NCBI RefSeq assembly: GCF_006539165.1
Contig: NZ_BJMM01000002.1
Coordinates: forward strand, 675,006 to 739,005
Direction: 5' to 3'
DNA length: 64,000 nucleotides
DNA from: Streptomyces cacaoi
Lineage (GTDB): Bacteria; Actinomycetota; Actinomycetes; Streptomycetales; Streptomycetaceae
Under the pieces are notes generated by a model. It ran no database searches and was not told the DNA's origin. It saw only the letters and a program-made list of their open reading frames with translations. The position numbers were made by a program, and so were the translations under genes. Below, in pieces: positions 19,801-35,749 of the stretch (positions within the stretch are counted from its first letter, which is position 1; every line of letters starts with the position of its first letter).

Positions 19801-22800
19801 CTCGGCGAACTGGCCGTGTACGGCCCGGTCACCGGTGCCTGCCGCGCCCATGTGACGGTCGGCCGGCTCGCCGAGCGCGCCGCACACGCCGAGGTGACGC
19901 TGCTGGACACCGAGGGGCGCCCGCTGGCCCGGCTCGACGACCTCACCGTCCGGGTGCTGCCCCGCACCGACGGTGCCGCACTGATGGCCCGCGACTGGAC
20001 GGCGACCCCGGCGGAGCACGCCGGACACACCGGCACCGCCGTCACCACCGGCGCCGTCGTCGCCGCCGACGCCTCCCGCCGCACCGCGCTGGCCGGACTG
20101 CTGACCTCCCTGGGCGCCGAGGACGTCACCACGCTCGCCCCCGGAGCCGAGGACGAGCTGACCGCCGTGCCCGACGCCGTCCTCGTGGACGAACCCGGGC
20201 CGCGGGACGCCCTGCGCCTGGTGCAGCGCCTGCTGCACCACCGCCCCACCTCGCCCGTCCGCGTCCTGCTGATCCACCGGCACGACGCGGACGGCGCGCT
20301 GCCCGAACGGGCCGCCCTGGGCGGCTTCGCCCGCACCGTGCGCGCCGAGAACCCGCTGCTCGAACTCCAGGTCGTCGGACTCGGCCCGGACGTCCCCGCG
20401 ACCGACGCGGCGGACCTCCCGGACGGCACGGACCCCGCGGGCGCCTCCGGCGAGGCCGCCGCCCTGGCCGCCGAACTCGCCGGGCCCGGCGGGGACACGG
20501 AGGTCCGGTACACCGGCACGGCGCGGCAGACCCCGCACGCCGTGCCCGCGCCGGCCACCGAGCCCGCACCCGTGCGCCCCGACGGCGTCTATGTGATCAC
20601 CGGCGGCGCCGGCGGCGTCGGCAGGCTCGTCGCCGGCCGCCTGCTGGAGCGCGCCGCGGGCCGCGTGATCCTCCTGGGCCGCGGCGAGGACCCCGAGGGG
20701 GACGACGCCGCACAGCGGGACGAGCGGATCGCCTACCGCCGCGCCGACGTCACCGACGCCGAGGCGCTGGGCGCCTGCCTGGCCGCCGTACGCGAGGAGT
20801 TCGGCCCCCTCAACGGCGTCGTCCACGCCGCCGGCGTCCTGCGCGACGGCTTCGCCCTGACCAAGACGGCCGCCGACCTCGACGCCGTGCTCGCCCCCAA
20901 GACGGACGGGCTGCGCGCACTGCTCGACGCCACCGCGGACGACCCGCTGGACTTCTTCGTCGCGTTCTCCTCGATCGCCGCGCACATCGGCAGCGCCGGG
21001 CAGGCCGACTACGCCTACGCCAACGCCTTCCTGGAGGCGTACGCCGAGCGCGTGCCCGGCCTCACCGCCGTCGCATGGCCGCTGTGGGCCGAGGGCGGCA
21101 TGCGCCAGTCGGCCGACGCGACGGCCCGGATCACCGCCCGCACCGGCTTCGGCGTCCTGCCCACGGCCACCGGGCTCGACCTCTTCGAGCAGGCGCTCGG
21201 CACCCCCGGCGCCCTCGTCGCCGCGTACGGCGACACCGCCGCCATCACCACGGCGCTCGCCGCCCCGGCCCCCACGGCGGCCGGCACCGCACGCCCCACC
21301 GCCGAGGGCGCCGACAGCGCCGAGGGCGCCGACGGCGGCACGGCCACCACGGGCGCCGGCGCCGACGACGACGGACAGGCGTACGCGCGCGCCCTGGCAC
21401 TGCTGCGCGAGCTGATCGCCGCCGAGACGGGCCTCGAACCGGCCGAACTCACCGAGGACACGCCCTTCGACCGCTACGGGATCGACTCGCTGCGGATCAC
21501 CAAGCTCAACGCGGAACTCGACCGCCACTTCACCGGCCTGTCCAAGACCCTGTTCTTCGAGTACGCCACCCTCGGCGAACTGGCCGGCCACTTCGCCGAA
21601 CACCACGCGTCCGAACTGGCCGGCACATCCGGCGACAACGCCCACCCGGCCTCCGGCACCTCACCCGGGGCCGAAGCGCACACCGACGGCGCACCCCGCG
21701 CCCCGCGCACGCCCCGCACGCTGCGCCGCACCCGCGGCGCCACCGCGGCGGCCCGCCCCGCACCCGGCACCTCCCGCGACGGCGCCCCCGGCGACGACGC
21801 ACCCGAGGACGACCACAGGATCGCCGTCATCGGCATCGCCGGCCGCTACCCGATGGCGGACGACGTGGACGAGTTCTGGCGCAACCTGCTGGAGGGCCGC
21901 GACTGCATCACGGAGATCCCCGAGGACCGCTGGGACCGCGACCGGTGGTACGACCCCGACCCGGCGGCACCCGGCCGCGCCCACACCCGCTGGGGCGGCT
22001 TCCTGCGCGACGTCGACCGCTTCGACCCGCTGTTCTTCGGCATCTCCCCGCGCCAGGCCGAACTGATGGACCCGCAGGAGCGGCTCTTCCTCCAGAACAC
22101 CTGGCACGCGCTGGAGGACGCCGGCTACCGGCGTACCGACCTGTCCGGCCGCCCCGTCGGCGTGTACGTCGGCGTGATGTACGGCGAGTACCAGTTCCAG
22201 GGCGCCGTCGACGTGCTGCGCGGCGGACGGCCGCTGACCGGCTCGTCGTTCGCCAGCATCGCCAACCGCGTCAGCCACCAGTTCGACCTTTCGGGGCCGA
22301 GCCTGGCCCTCGACACCATGTGCTCCTCCTCGCTCACCGCCATCCACCTGGCGTGCGAGAGCCTGCGCCACGGCGAGAGCGAACTGGCCATCGCCGGCGG
22401 CGTCAACGTCTCCGTGCACCCGTACAAGTACGCCTTCCTCAGCCAGGGCCGCTATCTCTCCTCCGACGGCCGCTGCCGCTCCTTCGGCGAGGGCGGCGAC
22501 GGCTACGTGCCCGGCGAAGGCGTCGGCGCCGTCCTGCTCAAGCCCTACCGGCAGGCGCTCGCCGACGGCGACCGCATCCACGGCGTCATCCTCGGCAGCG
22601 CCGTCAACCACGGCGCACGGACCAACGGTTACACCGTGCCCAGCCCGCGCGCCCAGGCCCGCGTCATCGGCGCCGCGATGGAACAGGCCGGGCTGGCACC
22701 CGAGCAGATCGGCTACGTCGAGGCGCACGGCACCGGCACCGCGCTGGGCGACCCGATCGAGCTGACCGGCCTCACCACCGCCTACGGCACGGCCCCCGAG

Positions 22801-25800
22801 ACACCCGGCCACTGGCCGATCGGCTCCGTCAAGAGCAACATCGGCCACCTGGAGTCCGCCGCCGGCATGGCCGGACTGACCAAGACCCTGCTCCAGTTCA
22901 CCCACCGCACCCTCGTGCCCTCCCTCCACTCCGAACAGCTCAACCCCAACATCGACTTCTCCCGCTCGCCGTTCCGCGTGCAGCGCGAACGCGCCGCCTG
23001 GACCGGCGGCGACGAGCCGCGCCGCGCCGGCCTCAGCTCCTTCGGCGCCGGCGGCGCCAACGCCCACCTGGTGCTGGAGGAATCGCCCCGCCCCGACCCG
23101 GCCGCCGGGGCGCCCGCCGCCGAGCAGTCCGCGGCCGAACCCGTGGCCTTCCTGCTGTCCGCACGCGACGAGGAGCGGCTGCGCGGCTACGCCGAACGGG
23201 CCGCCCGCTTCCTGGAGAGCGAGCACGTGCCGCTGACCGACCTCTGCTACACCACCCAGGTCGGCCGCGAGACCCTCGACGTCCGGCTGGCCGTGCTGGA
23301 CACCGACGGCGCCGGGATCGCCGCCGCGCTGCGCCGCTTCGCCGAGGGCGGCCCGCTGCCCGAGGTCTCCGGCGACGGCGCGCTCGCCGAGCGGGCCCGC
23401 GCCTGGCTGGCGGGCGACCCGGTGGACTGGGCCGCCTGGCACGCCTCCCGCCCGGGCCCCGCGCCCCGCCGGGTACGCGCCCCGCACTACCCGTTCGCAC
23501 CCGAACGCCACTGGGTCCCGCTGGACCCCGGCCCCCTCGCCGAGCCGGGCGGCGCGCCGCTGCACCCGCTGGTGGACGCCAACGAGTCCACCGTGGCGGA
23601 GGTGCGGTTCCGCAAGACGCTGCGCGCGGCCGACCCGCTGCTGCGCGACCACGTCATCGAGGAGCGCGGCATCCTCGCCGGCGCGGCGACGCTGGCGTTC
23701 GTCGCCGCCGCGGCCCGCCTGGCCGAGCCCGGCACCCGGCACGCACTCCGGGACGTGCTGTGGGGACGGCCGGTCGAACCGGCGGCCGGCGGCACGGCGC
23801 TGTACGTGTCCTTCCGCCGCGAGCCCGGCGGCCCGGACGCCCTGGCCTTCGAGGTCTACAGCGAGACCGGCGCCGGCCGGGTCACCCACGCCCGCGGCAG
23901 CGCGGCCCCCGACCCCGGCCCGCGGACCGGCACCGCCGTCAGCGACGACGCCGTCGACATCGGAGCGCTGCGTTCCCGGCTGCCGGTGCTCGCCGACAAG
24001 GACACCGCGTACGCCGACTACCACGCCGCCGGCTTCGCCTACGGCCCGTCGTTCCAGGTCATCGAGGAGGTCAGGGGCGGCCCCGAGGAGGCGCTGCTGC
24101 GCCTTCGCGGGGAAGGCGCCGGCCCCGACGACACGGTGCCGCCCCCGGCGCTGCTCGACGGCGCCCTGCGCGCCTGCCACTGGGTGGGCCGCACCGAGCC
24201 GTTCCGGGCGGGGGAGCTGGCGGTGCCGTTCAGCCTGGACGAACTGGTGATGTCCGCGCCCCTGCCCGCGGTCTGCTACGCCCACGCCCGGCTCGTCGGC
24301 GAGGCGCGTGGCGTCCGCCGCTTCGACCTCACCGTCCTGGACGAGCAGGGCCGGGCGCTGGCCGCCCTGCGCGACTTCGCGGGCCGACCTCCCGCCGGAA
24401 CCGCCACGGCCGGAACGGCCGGGGAAGCCGGGGGAGTCGAGGAGGTGGAAACGGCCGAGGAGAACGCCGGGGAGAACGCCGAGGAGAACAAGGCCCGCTT
24501 CCACGAGCCGTACTGGCGTACCGACCCCGCCCCCGAGCCCGGCCCGGCCGCACCCACCCTCGCCCTGCTGGGTGAACTGCCCGGCCTGGAGGAGGAGTTG
24601 ACGCGCACCGGGACGTGGAGCCGCGTGGTCCACCTGCCGGACGCCGTCGCGGATGCCGACAGCGCCGACAGCGCCGACGGGCTCGCTGAGCGGCTCGCCG
24701 AACTGGCCGGGCCCGAGGGGCTCGACCTCGTCCTCGCGCCCGCTGCCGCGCCGTCCCCGGCCACCGGGCCGGACGCGGAGACGGACGCGGAGACGGACGC
24801 CTCGGCCGTGGACACCCTGGAGCGGACCTGCTCCGCGCTGCTCGACGTGCTCACCGCCACCGCGTCCGGCGCGCTGCCCGGCCGCGTCCGCTGCGCCCTC
24901 GTCCACCCGCAGGACGACGGCGCGGACCGGCCCGAGCACGCCGCGGTGGCCGGCTTCGCCCGTTCGACCGCCGCGACGGCGCCCCGGCTCGAACTGCTCA
25001 CCCTCGGCGTGCCCGCCGGGACGTCCGCCGCCGAACTCGCCTCCGCGGTGGCCGTGGAACTGCGGGCCGCGCCCCGCGCGGGCGGTCTGGAGGTGCGCAG
25101 GACGGCGGACGGCGACCGCCAGGTGCGGGCCCTCCGCCCGTTCGAGGAGCCCGCGGCCGGACCGGCGGAACCCGCGCTGCGCGAGCGCGGCGTCTATGTG
25201 ATCACCGGTGGCCGCGGCGCCATCGGCGGGGTGCTGGCCGGACATCTGGCCCGCGCCCACCGGGCCCGGCTGGTCCTCATCGGCCGCACCGCACCGGACG
25301 CCGGGACGCTGCGGAGCCTGACCGACCAGGGCGCCGAGGTACTGGCGCTCCGCGCCGACGTGGCGCGGAGCGACGAACTCGCCACGGCCCTGGACGCCGC
25401 ACGCGAACGCTTCGGCACGCTGCACGGCGTTTTCCACCTGGCCGGGGTCGGCGACGACGGCCGCGCGAGCGACGGCGACCGGCAGCGCTTCGCACGGGTG
25501 CTGGCCCCCAAGACCCGCGGCCTGGTCCAGCTGGACCGGCTGACGAGGGACGACGCACTCGACCTCTTCGTGGTGTTCTCCTCGGTGTCGTCGCTGCTCG
25601 GCGACTTCGGCGCCGCCAGCTACGCCACGGCCAACCGCTTCGCCGACCTGTTCACCGCCCGCCGCGACTCCCTGGTGCGCGCCGGCTCCCGGCACGGCCG
25701 CAGCCTGTCGCTGGCCTGGCCGCTGTGGTCCGTCGGCGGCGTCGACGCGCTGGTGAGCGAGGACGAACTGGCCGCCTACACCCGGCGCAGCGGCATGCGG

Positions 25801-28800
25801 GCGCTCACCGCCGAGCAGGGCCTCGACGCCTTCGAGCGCGCCTTGTCCACCACGGCGCCCTGGCTGCTGCCCGTCTTCGGCGACGCCACCACCGTCGACG
25901 CCGCACCGGCCGGGCCGGGAGCGCAGCCCGCACCGGCCACCCCGCGGGCCGGATCCCCGGCAGCTTCGGGCGACGGGCTGCGCAGCCGGCTGGTCGAGCA
26001 CCTGCGCGGCGTGCTCGCCGGAGTGCTGAAGCTCGCACCGGAACGGCTCGATCCCCGGACCCCGCTGGACGCCTACGGCCTCGACTCGGTGCTGATCATG
26101 GAGTCCAACGCGGTGCTGGGGAAGGACTTCCCCGGGCTGCGCGGCACGGTCTTCTTCGAGTACCGCACGGTCGACGACCTCGCCGACCACCTCCTGGCAG
26201 AGCACCGCGACGCCGTCACCGCGCTGCTCCCCGAACCGGCCGCACCCCGGACACCGGCCGGGGAGCCGTCCACCGGCCGCGAACCGTCCGCACCCACCGG
26301 GCAGTCCGCCGCGGCCGGCACCGTGCCGCGCGACACACGCCGGAACAGCGACACACCCCGGAACGGCGAGGCACACGAGGACCGCGCAGCGCGCGAGGAC
26401 GACGAGCCCATCGCCGTCGTCGGCGTCAGCGGCCGCTATCCCGGCGCCCGCGACCTCGACGAGTTCTGGGACAACCTCGTCGCGGGCCGCGACTGCGTGA
26501 CCGGGATCCCCGCCGAACGCTGGGACGCCGACGCGCTGTTCGACCCCGACCCGTCCACCCCGGGCCGCAGCTACAGCCGCTGGGGCGGCTTCCTGTCCGA
26601 CGTGGACGCCTTCGACTCGCTGTTCTTCCAGATCTCGCCCAAGCAGGCCCGCTCCATGGACCCGCAGGAGCGGCTGTTCCTGGAGACCGCCTGGTCGGCG
26701 CTGGAGAACGCCGGCTACCCGCCGTCACGCATCCCCGCGCCCAAGTTCGGCGGGCAGGGGCACGACGCCGGCGTCTTCGTCGGCGTCATGTGGGACGACT
26801 ACGCGGTGCTGGCCGCCACCGAGTCCGCGCGCGGCAACCACCAGTCGGTGCTGGCCAACCGCTCCTCGATCGCCAACCAGGTCTCCTACGCGGGCGACTT
26901 CCGCGGCCCGAGCGTCGTCGTGGACACCGCCTGCTCGGCCTCCCTCGTGGCCGTGCACCAGGCGTGCGAGAGCATCCGCCGCGGCGAGTGCTCCTACGCC
27001 GTCGCCGGCGGCGTCAACGTCTCCGTGCACCCGGACAAGTACGTCCACCTCAGCCGCCGGAACATGCTCTCCACCGACGGCCGTTGCCGCGCCTTCGGCG
27101 CCGACGGCAGCGGCTACGTGCCCGGCGAGGGCGTCGGCGCCGTCGTGCTCAAGCGGCTCTCCGAGGCCGTCCGGGACGGCGACACCGTGCACGCCGTCAT
27201 CCGGGCCACCGCCGTCAACCACGGCGGACGCACCAGCGGCTTCACCGTGCCCAACCCGCACGCCCAGCAGGCCCTGGTCGAGCAGGCGCTCGCCTCCGCG
27301 GGCATCGACGCCCGGACGATCGGCTACGTCGAGGCACACGGCACCGGCACGGCACTCGGCGACCCCATCGAACACACCGGGCTGGCCCAGGCGTTCGCCG
27401 GGCACACCGCCGACACCGGGTTCTGCGCGCTGGGTTCCGTGAAGTCCTCCGTGGGACACCTGGAGGGCGCCGCCGGGATCGCCGGACTCACCAAGGCCGT
27501 GCTCCAGTTGCGGCACGGCACACTCGTGCCCACCCTGCACGCCGAAGAGCTCAACCCCGTCATCGACTTCAGCCGTTCACCGTTCACCGTGCAGCGCGAG
27601 ACCGCGCCCTGGCCGCGCGAACGGGCAGCGGACGGAGCCGAGTTGCCGCGCCGCGCCGCCGTCAGCTCCTTCGGCGCCGGCGGGACCAACGCCCACGTCA
27701 TCCTGGAGGAGTACGTACCGCCCCGGCCCCCGGCCGACACGCCCGGGGAGCCCGAGCTGATCGTGCTCTCCGCCCGGGACGCCGACCGCCTGCGGGAGTA
27801 CGCCGCGGAGCTGGGCCGCACCCTGGCCGAGCCCGCCGGGCCCCAGCCGCTGCGGCTCGCCGATGTCGCCTACACGCTGCGCGTGGGCCGGGAACCGCTC
27901 GCGGAGCGGCTGGCGTTCGTCGCCCACGACCTCACCGAGGCGGCCGAGCTGTTCACGGCCGCCGGCCGGGGCGAGAGCGGCCCGAGGCTGCACCGCGGCA
28001 CCGTCGGCCAACACCCGCCGCTGGGCGGCCTGTTCACCGACGGCGTCGGCGGACAGGACTTCCTGACCGCGCAGATCACCGCCGGCGGCGACGATCTGCT
28101 CGCCCGGCTGTGGGCGTCCGGCGTCACCGTCGACTGGGAGCTGCTGCACCGGCTGCGGCCCGCGACCCGGCTCCGCGTGCCGCTGCCGACCTACCCGTTC
28201 GAGCGGGCACGCCACTGGCTCGACATCCCCGACAGGCCCGCGGACGCACTCCCCGGCACCGCTCCCGCCCTCGCCGCCGCCCCGCCCGGGGACGTGGCGC
28301 TGACCCTCGCCGCCGACGCGCCCGCCCTGCGGGACCACATCGTCGAGGGACGCCCCCTGCTGCCGGGGGTCGGCCACCTCGACCTGGTCGCCGGTGCCCG
28401 GGACCACCGGGACACCGCGGCCTTCACCGACGTGCGCTGGATCGCGCCGCTGACCGCCGACGGCGAACGGACACCCGTGCGCATCCGCCTCACCACCGAG
28501 GCCGGCCAGGAGCACTACCAGGTGCTGGGCGCCGACGGCACCGTCCGCTCCCGGGGCCGCCTCGCCGAGGCCGCCGGGCCGCCCGCGCCCGTCGACGTCG
28601 CACAGCTCACCACCCGCCTGGACAGCGGCCCCGAACACGACGCCTTCTACCGGCAGCTCGACGAACAGGGCCTGCCCTACGGGCCGTTCTACCGCCGGGT
28701 CCGCCAGGTGTGGACCGGCGAGAACGAGGTGCTCGGCCGGATCGGCACCGGCACCGGCACCGAGGACGCGGCACACCACCACCTGCACCCCGGCGTCCTG

Positions 28801-31800
28801 GACGCCGCGCTGCACACCGTGGCGGCGCTGCTGTTCCGCAGCAGGGGGACACAGGCCCCGCCGATGCTGCCCTTCGCCGCCGACCGCGTCGACGTGTTCG
28901 GCCCCGTACCGGACAGCGGCTGGTCCCACATCACCGGGACCGGCCAGGACCGCTGGGACGTCGTGCTCACCGACGAACACGGCACCGTCCGGGTCCGGTT
29001 CACCGGGCTGGTGTACCGCGAGGCCAAGCCCGCCGCCGTCGCCGGCTACCGGCCCGCGTGGACGGACCGGCCGGCCGAGGACACCGCACCGGCCGCGCAC
29101 AGCGTGCTGCTCGTCGCCGAACAGCCCGGCAGCGGGCCGGCCTCCGCCCTCGCCCGGCAGCACCCGCAGGCCCGGATACGGCGCCTGACCGTCGGCCCCG
29201 ACGGCCTGGCCGAGGCCGCGCTCGACGCGGCACTGGCCGAACCCGGCGGATACGACCTGGTCTACTTCGTCGCCACCGCGCCCGAACAGGAGCCCGACGG
29301 CCCGGCCGCGCTGCGCACCGCGGCGGACCGCGGCGTGATCGCGCTGTACCGCCTCGTGCGCGCCCTGGACCGGCACGGCCTGCTCGCCGCCGGCCTGCGG
29401 CTGAAGGTCGTCACCACCGGCGTCCACCCGCTGGAGCACGGCGAGGACGCCACCCCCTGGCCCGCCGGGCCGGGCGGCGTCGCGATGGTCCTCGCCAAGG
29501 AGTACCCGCAGCTGAAGGTCGCCCTCGTCGACGTCCGCGCCGCCGAAGCCGACGCGTCGGCACCGCTGGTCGCGGCCGAACCGTTCCCCGCCCGCACCGC
29601 ACCGGTCTCCCTGCGCGGCGGCGTCCGGCGGGTGCGCACACTGGAGCGGGTGACGCTGCCGCAGAACGGCTCCCGGTTCCGGCAGGGCGGCGTCTACCTC
29701 GTCGTCGGCGGCCTCGGCGCCGTCGGCCGGGACACCTGCCGCCACCTCGCACGGACCTACGGCGCCGCGCTCGTCGTCGTCGGCCGGTCACCGCTGGACG
29801 ACGAACGGCGCGCCGCCGTCGCCGAGTTCGAGGCGGCGGGCGCCCGGGTGCGCTACCTCGCCCTGGACGCCACGGACCCCGCCGCACTGGCCGAGGCCGT
29901 CCGCGTCGCCAAGCGCGAGTTCGGCGCCCTGCACGGCGTCATCAACGCCGCGATGGTGCTCGTCAACCAGGTGCTGCGGGAACTGCCCGAGGCGCAGCTG
30001 CGGGCCGCCCTCGACGCCAAGACCCACACCACCTGGGGCCTGCTGCACGCCGTCCGCGACGAGCCGCTGGACTTCGCGCTGATGTACTCCTCCGCCGTCG
30101 TCTTCGAAGGCAACCACGGCCAGGCCGGCTACGCCGCCGGCTGCTCCTTCGCCGACGCCTACGCGCTGCACGCCGCGCGCACCCTGCCCTTCCCGGTGCG
30201 GGTGCTCAACCTCGGCTACTGGCACGCCGGAGGCGACGAGGACAGGGAACGGGTGCTGCACCGGGTGCGGGCCGCGGGCATCAGGCCGCTCACCGCACGC
30301 GCCGGCATGGCAGCCGTCGAGCAGGTGCTCGCCGCGGACCTGCCCCAACTGCTCGCTCTCGACGCCGAGCCGCGCATCCTGGACAACCTCGGCGTGACCC
30401 AGGGGCAGGCGCTGACCGTGCTGCCCGGCAGCGCGCCGGACACCCCGCCCCGCGTCGGCTTCGCCGCGGAGACCGACCGCGCACTGGCCGGGCACCAGGC
30501 GGCCGTCGCCGAGGCGGAGGAGCTGGCACCCCGGCTCCTCGCGGCAGCCCTGCGCCCGACGGGGCTCTTCGAACAGGTGGCACGCGGGCAGGGCCCACGG
30601 GACGCACAGGACCTGGCGGCCGCCGTCGGCGTCGTCCCCGAGCACACCGCGCTGTTCGCCGCGCAGCTCGCCCTCCTGGCGGACTCGGGTCATCTGCACG
30701 CGGCGGGGGAGCGGTACGGGTCCGCCGGCCGCCCGGCCGGCACCTGGGCCGAGGAGGCACGCGCCGCCGACGAACTGATCGCCCGGCACCCGGGCATCGA
30801 GCCCGTCGTCGCGCTGCTGCGCGACTGCCTGGCCGCGCTGCCCGACGTGCTGACCGGGCGGCGCGAGGCCACGGACGTGCTCTTCCCCGAGGGCTCGCAG
30901 GAGCGGGTGGCCGCCGTCTACCGCGGCGACCCCGTCACCGACCGGTGCAACGCGGAGACCGCGCGGCTCGTCGTCGCCCAGGTGCGGGCCCGGCTGGCCG
31001 CCGAACCCGGAGCGCGGGTGCGGGTGCTGGAGGTCGGCGCCGGCACGGGCGGCACCAGCGCGGCCGTGCTCGCGGCCCTGGCCCCCTACGGCGCGTCCGT
31101 CGACTACGTGTTCACCGACGTCTCCCCGGCGTTCGTCCGCAAGGGGCGGGCCCGGTTCGGCGCCGACCACCCCTTCGCACGGTTCGAGACCCTCGACATC
31201 GAGTCGGACCCGGCGGCGGGCGACATGCCGGTCGGCAGCTGCGACGTGGTGTTCGGCACCAACGTCTTCCACGCCACGCGCCGGCTGACGCAGACCCTCA
31301 CGCACGCCAAACGCCTGCTGCGCCGCGGCGGGGTGCTGCTGCTCACCGAGGGCACCCGCCCGCTGAGCCAGCTCGCGCTCGTCTTCGGCCTGACATCCGG
31401 CTGGTGGCGGTTCGCCGACCCGGGGCTGCGGATGCCGCACTCGCCGCTGGCCACCGAGCGCCAGTGGCGGGACGCGCTGGCCACCTGCGGCTTCACGGAC
31501 ATCGACGCCGGGGCGCCGACGAGCCAGGAGGGGCCCGCGTTCCAGAGCGTGATCGCCGCCGTCAGCGACGGCGTGGTGGCGGCGGGGACGAACGCGAACC
31601 CGCCTGCCGCCCCGGCACCCGGGCCCGCCCCGGGCACCGCGCGCAGCACGGCCGGCGCACCGGCGCCCGTACCGGCCGGTCCCGCGCCGGCCACCGCGGG
31701 CGAGGACGACGCGCTGGAGCAGGTGACCGCGGTCTTCGCCCGGGTGCTGGAGATGCCACCCGAGCGGCTCGACCCCGACCTCACCTTCGAGAACTACGGG

Positions 31801-32135
31801 GTCGACTCGCTGGTCGTGCTCGACCTGACCAAGCGTCTGGAAGAGGTGTACGGGCCGCTGCCGACGACGCTGCTGTTCGAGCGGATCACCATCGGGCAGC
31901 TCGCCGAGTTCTTCCGCACCCGCACCGCACCTCACGCCGCGGCCCCCGCACACGACCGGCCCCGGCCCCAGGCGTCCGCCCCGGCCCGGGAGCCGCAGCA
32001 GGAGCCGGAGCCACCCGCCGGTCCCGCGGGGTCCGGCGGTGTGGAGGGCCTCGTCTCGGGACTGTCCGACGAGGAGGTCGCGGGACTGCTGGCCGAACTG
32101 CTCCCCGACGACCGGGAGTCCGAAGGAGGAGACCG

Positions 32136-32139
<4 letters not shown>
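16849..32139 (+). CDS. Trans-AT PKS (gene C): three modules, last with C-methyltransferase
   Basis: A 5096-aa modular polyketide synthase. Modules: KS-(AT remnant)-DH-KR-ACP, KS-DH-KR-ACP and KS-DH-KR-cMT-ACP, ending in a tail with LSDEEVAGLLAELL that looks like a docking element. The first KS (FSREELAAAGV..., DPQHRLLLTAGHAALEHAGYD) resembles KS domains that accept an aminoacyl chain from an NRPS, like the KS of gene F. This fits its place directly after gene B. All three KS domains keep the catalytic Cys and HGTGT. The open frame runs on upstream, but the GTG at 16849 is preferred: it has a good ribosome site, overlaps the gene B stop, and starts about 15 residues before the KS. The stop overlaps the ATG of gene D. 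No AT and no thioesterase are present, so release or further elongation must occur on another protein. Confidence 0.94.
16894..21630 (+). other. Module C1: KS-AT remnant-DH-KR-ACP
   Basis: KS: C187 (TACSTS), H323 (ETHGTGT) and H363. About residues 534-660 resemble the C-terminal part of an acyltransferase (QYALGRLWLDWGLRPDAV), but the catalytic GHSxGE is GDGAAAL (605-611), so it is a decayed AT. DH: H788 in HxxxGxxxxP and D959 in NPAVLDGALH. KR: TGGAGGVG, YAYAN and VLRDG (B-type Asp). ACP: GIDS, S1547. The expected output is an alkene. Confidence 0.82.
19444..19491 (+). repeat. 12-bp tandem repeat encoding HTDS (gene C)
   Basis: Four in-frame copies of cacaccgacagc, one with a final t. They encode HTDS/HTDT inside the DH of module C1. 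Confidence 0.9.
21814..26210 (+). other. Module C2: KS-DH-KR-ACP, DH motif degenerate
   Basis: KS: C1825 (DTMCSSS) and H1960 (EAHGTGT). In the DH, H2268 is present, but the HxxxGxxxxP motif has Glu in place of Gly (2272) and Ala in place of Pro (2277). D2437 (LLDGALRA) is kept. KR: TGGRGAIG, Y2925 (YATAN) and GDDG, B-type. ACP: GLDS, S3080. The module may stop at a beta-hydroxyl if the DH is weak. Confidence 0.8.
26405..31920 (+). other. Module C3: KS-DH-KR-cMT-ACP
   Basis: KS: C3362 (DTACSAS), with HGTGT. DH: H3830 in DHIVEGRPLLP and D3985 in HPGVLDAALH, both intact. KR: VGGLGAVG and Y4428, but the usual YxxxN reads YAAGC and the loop after AAM lacks the B-type Asp. C-methyltransferase: EVGAGTG (4728-4734) and FGTNVFHATR. 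ACP: GVDS, S4987. It should give an alpha-methylated unit. Confidence 0.82.
32122..32130 (+). promoter_or_regulatory. Ribosome-binding site for gene D
   Basis: GAAGGAGGA lies five bases before the ATG at 32136. It decides this start, which overlaps the stop of gene C as ATGA. Confidence 0.8.
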
Positions 32140-35702
<3,563 letters not shown>

Positions 35703-35749
35703 CGGACGTCCCCCGCACAAGAAACCGAACACACACAACAGGGGGTTCC

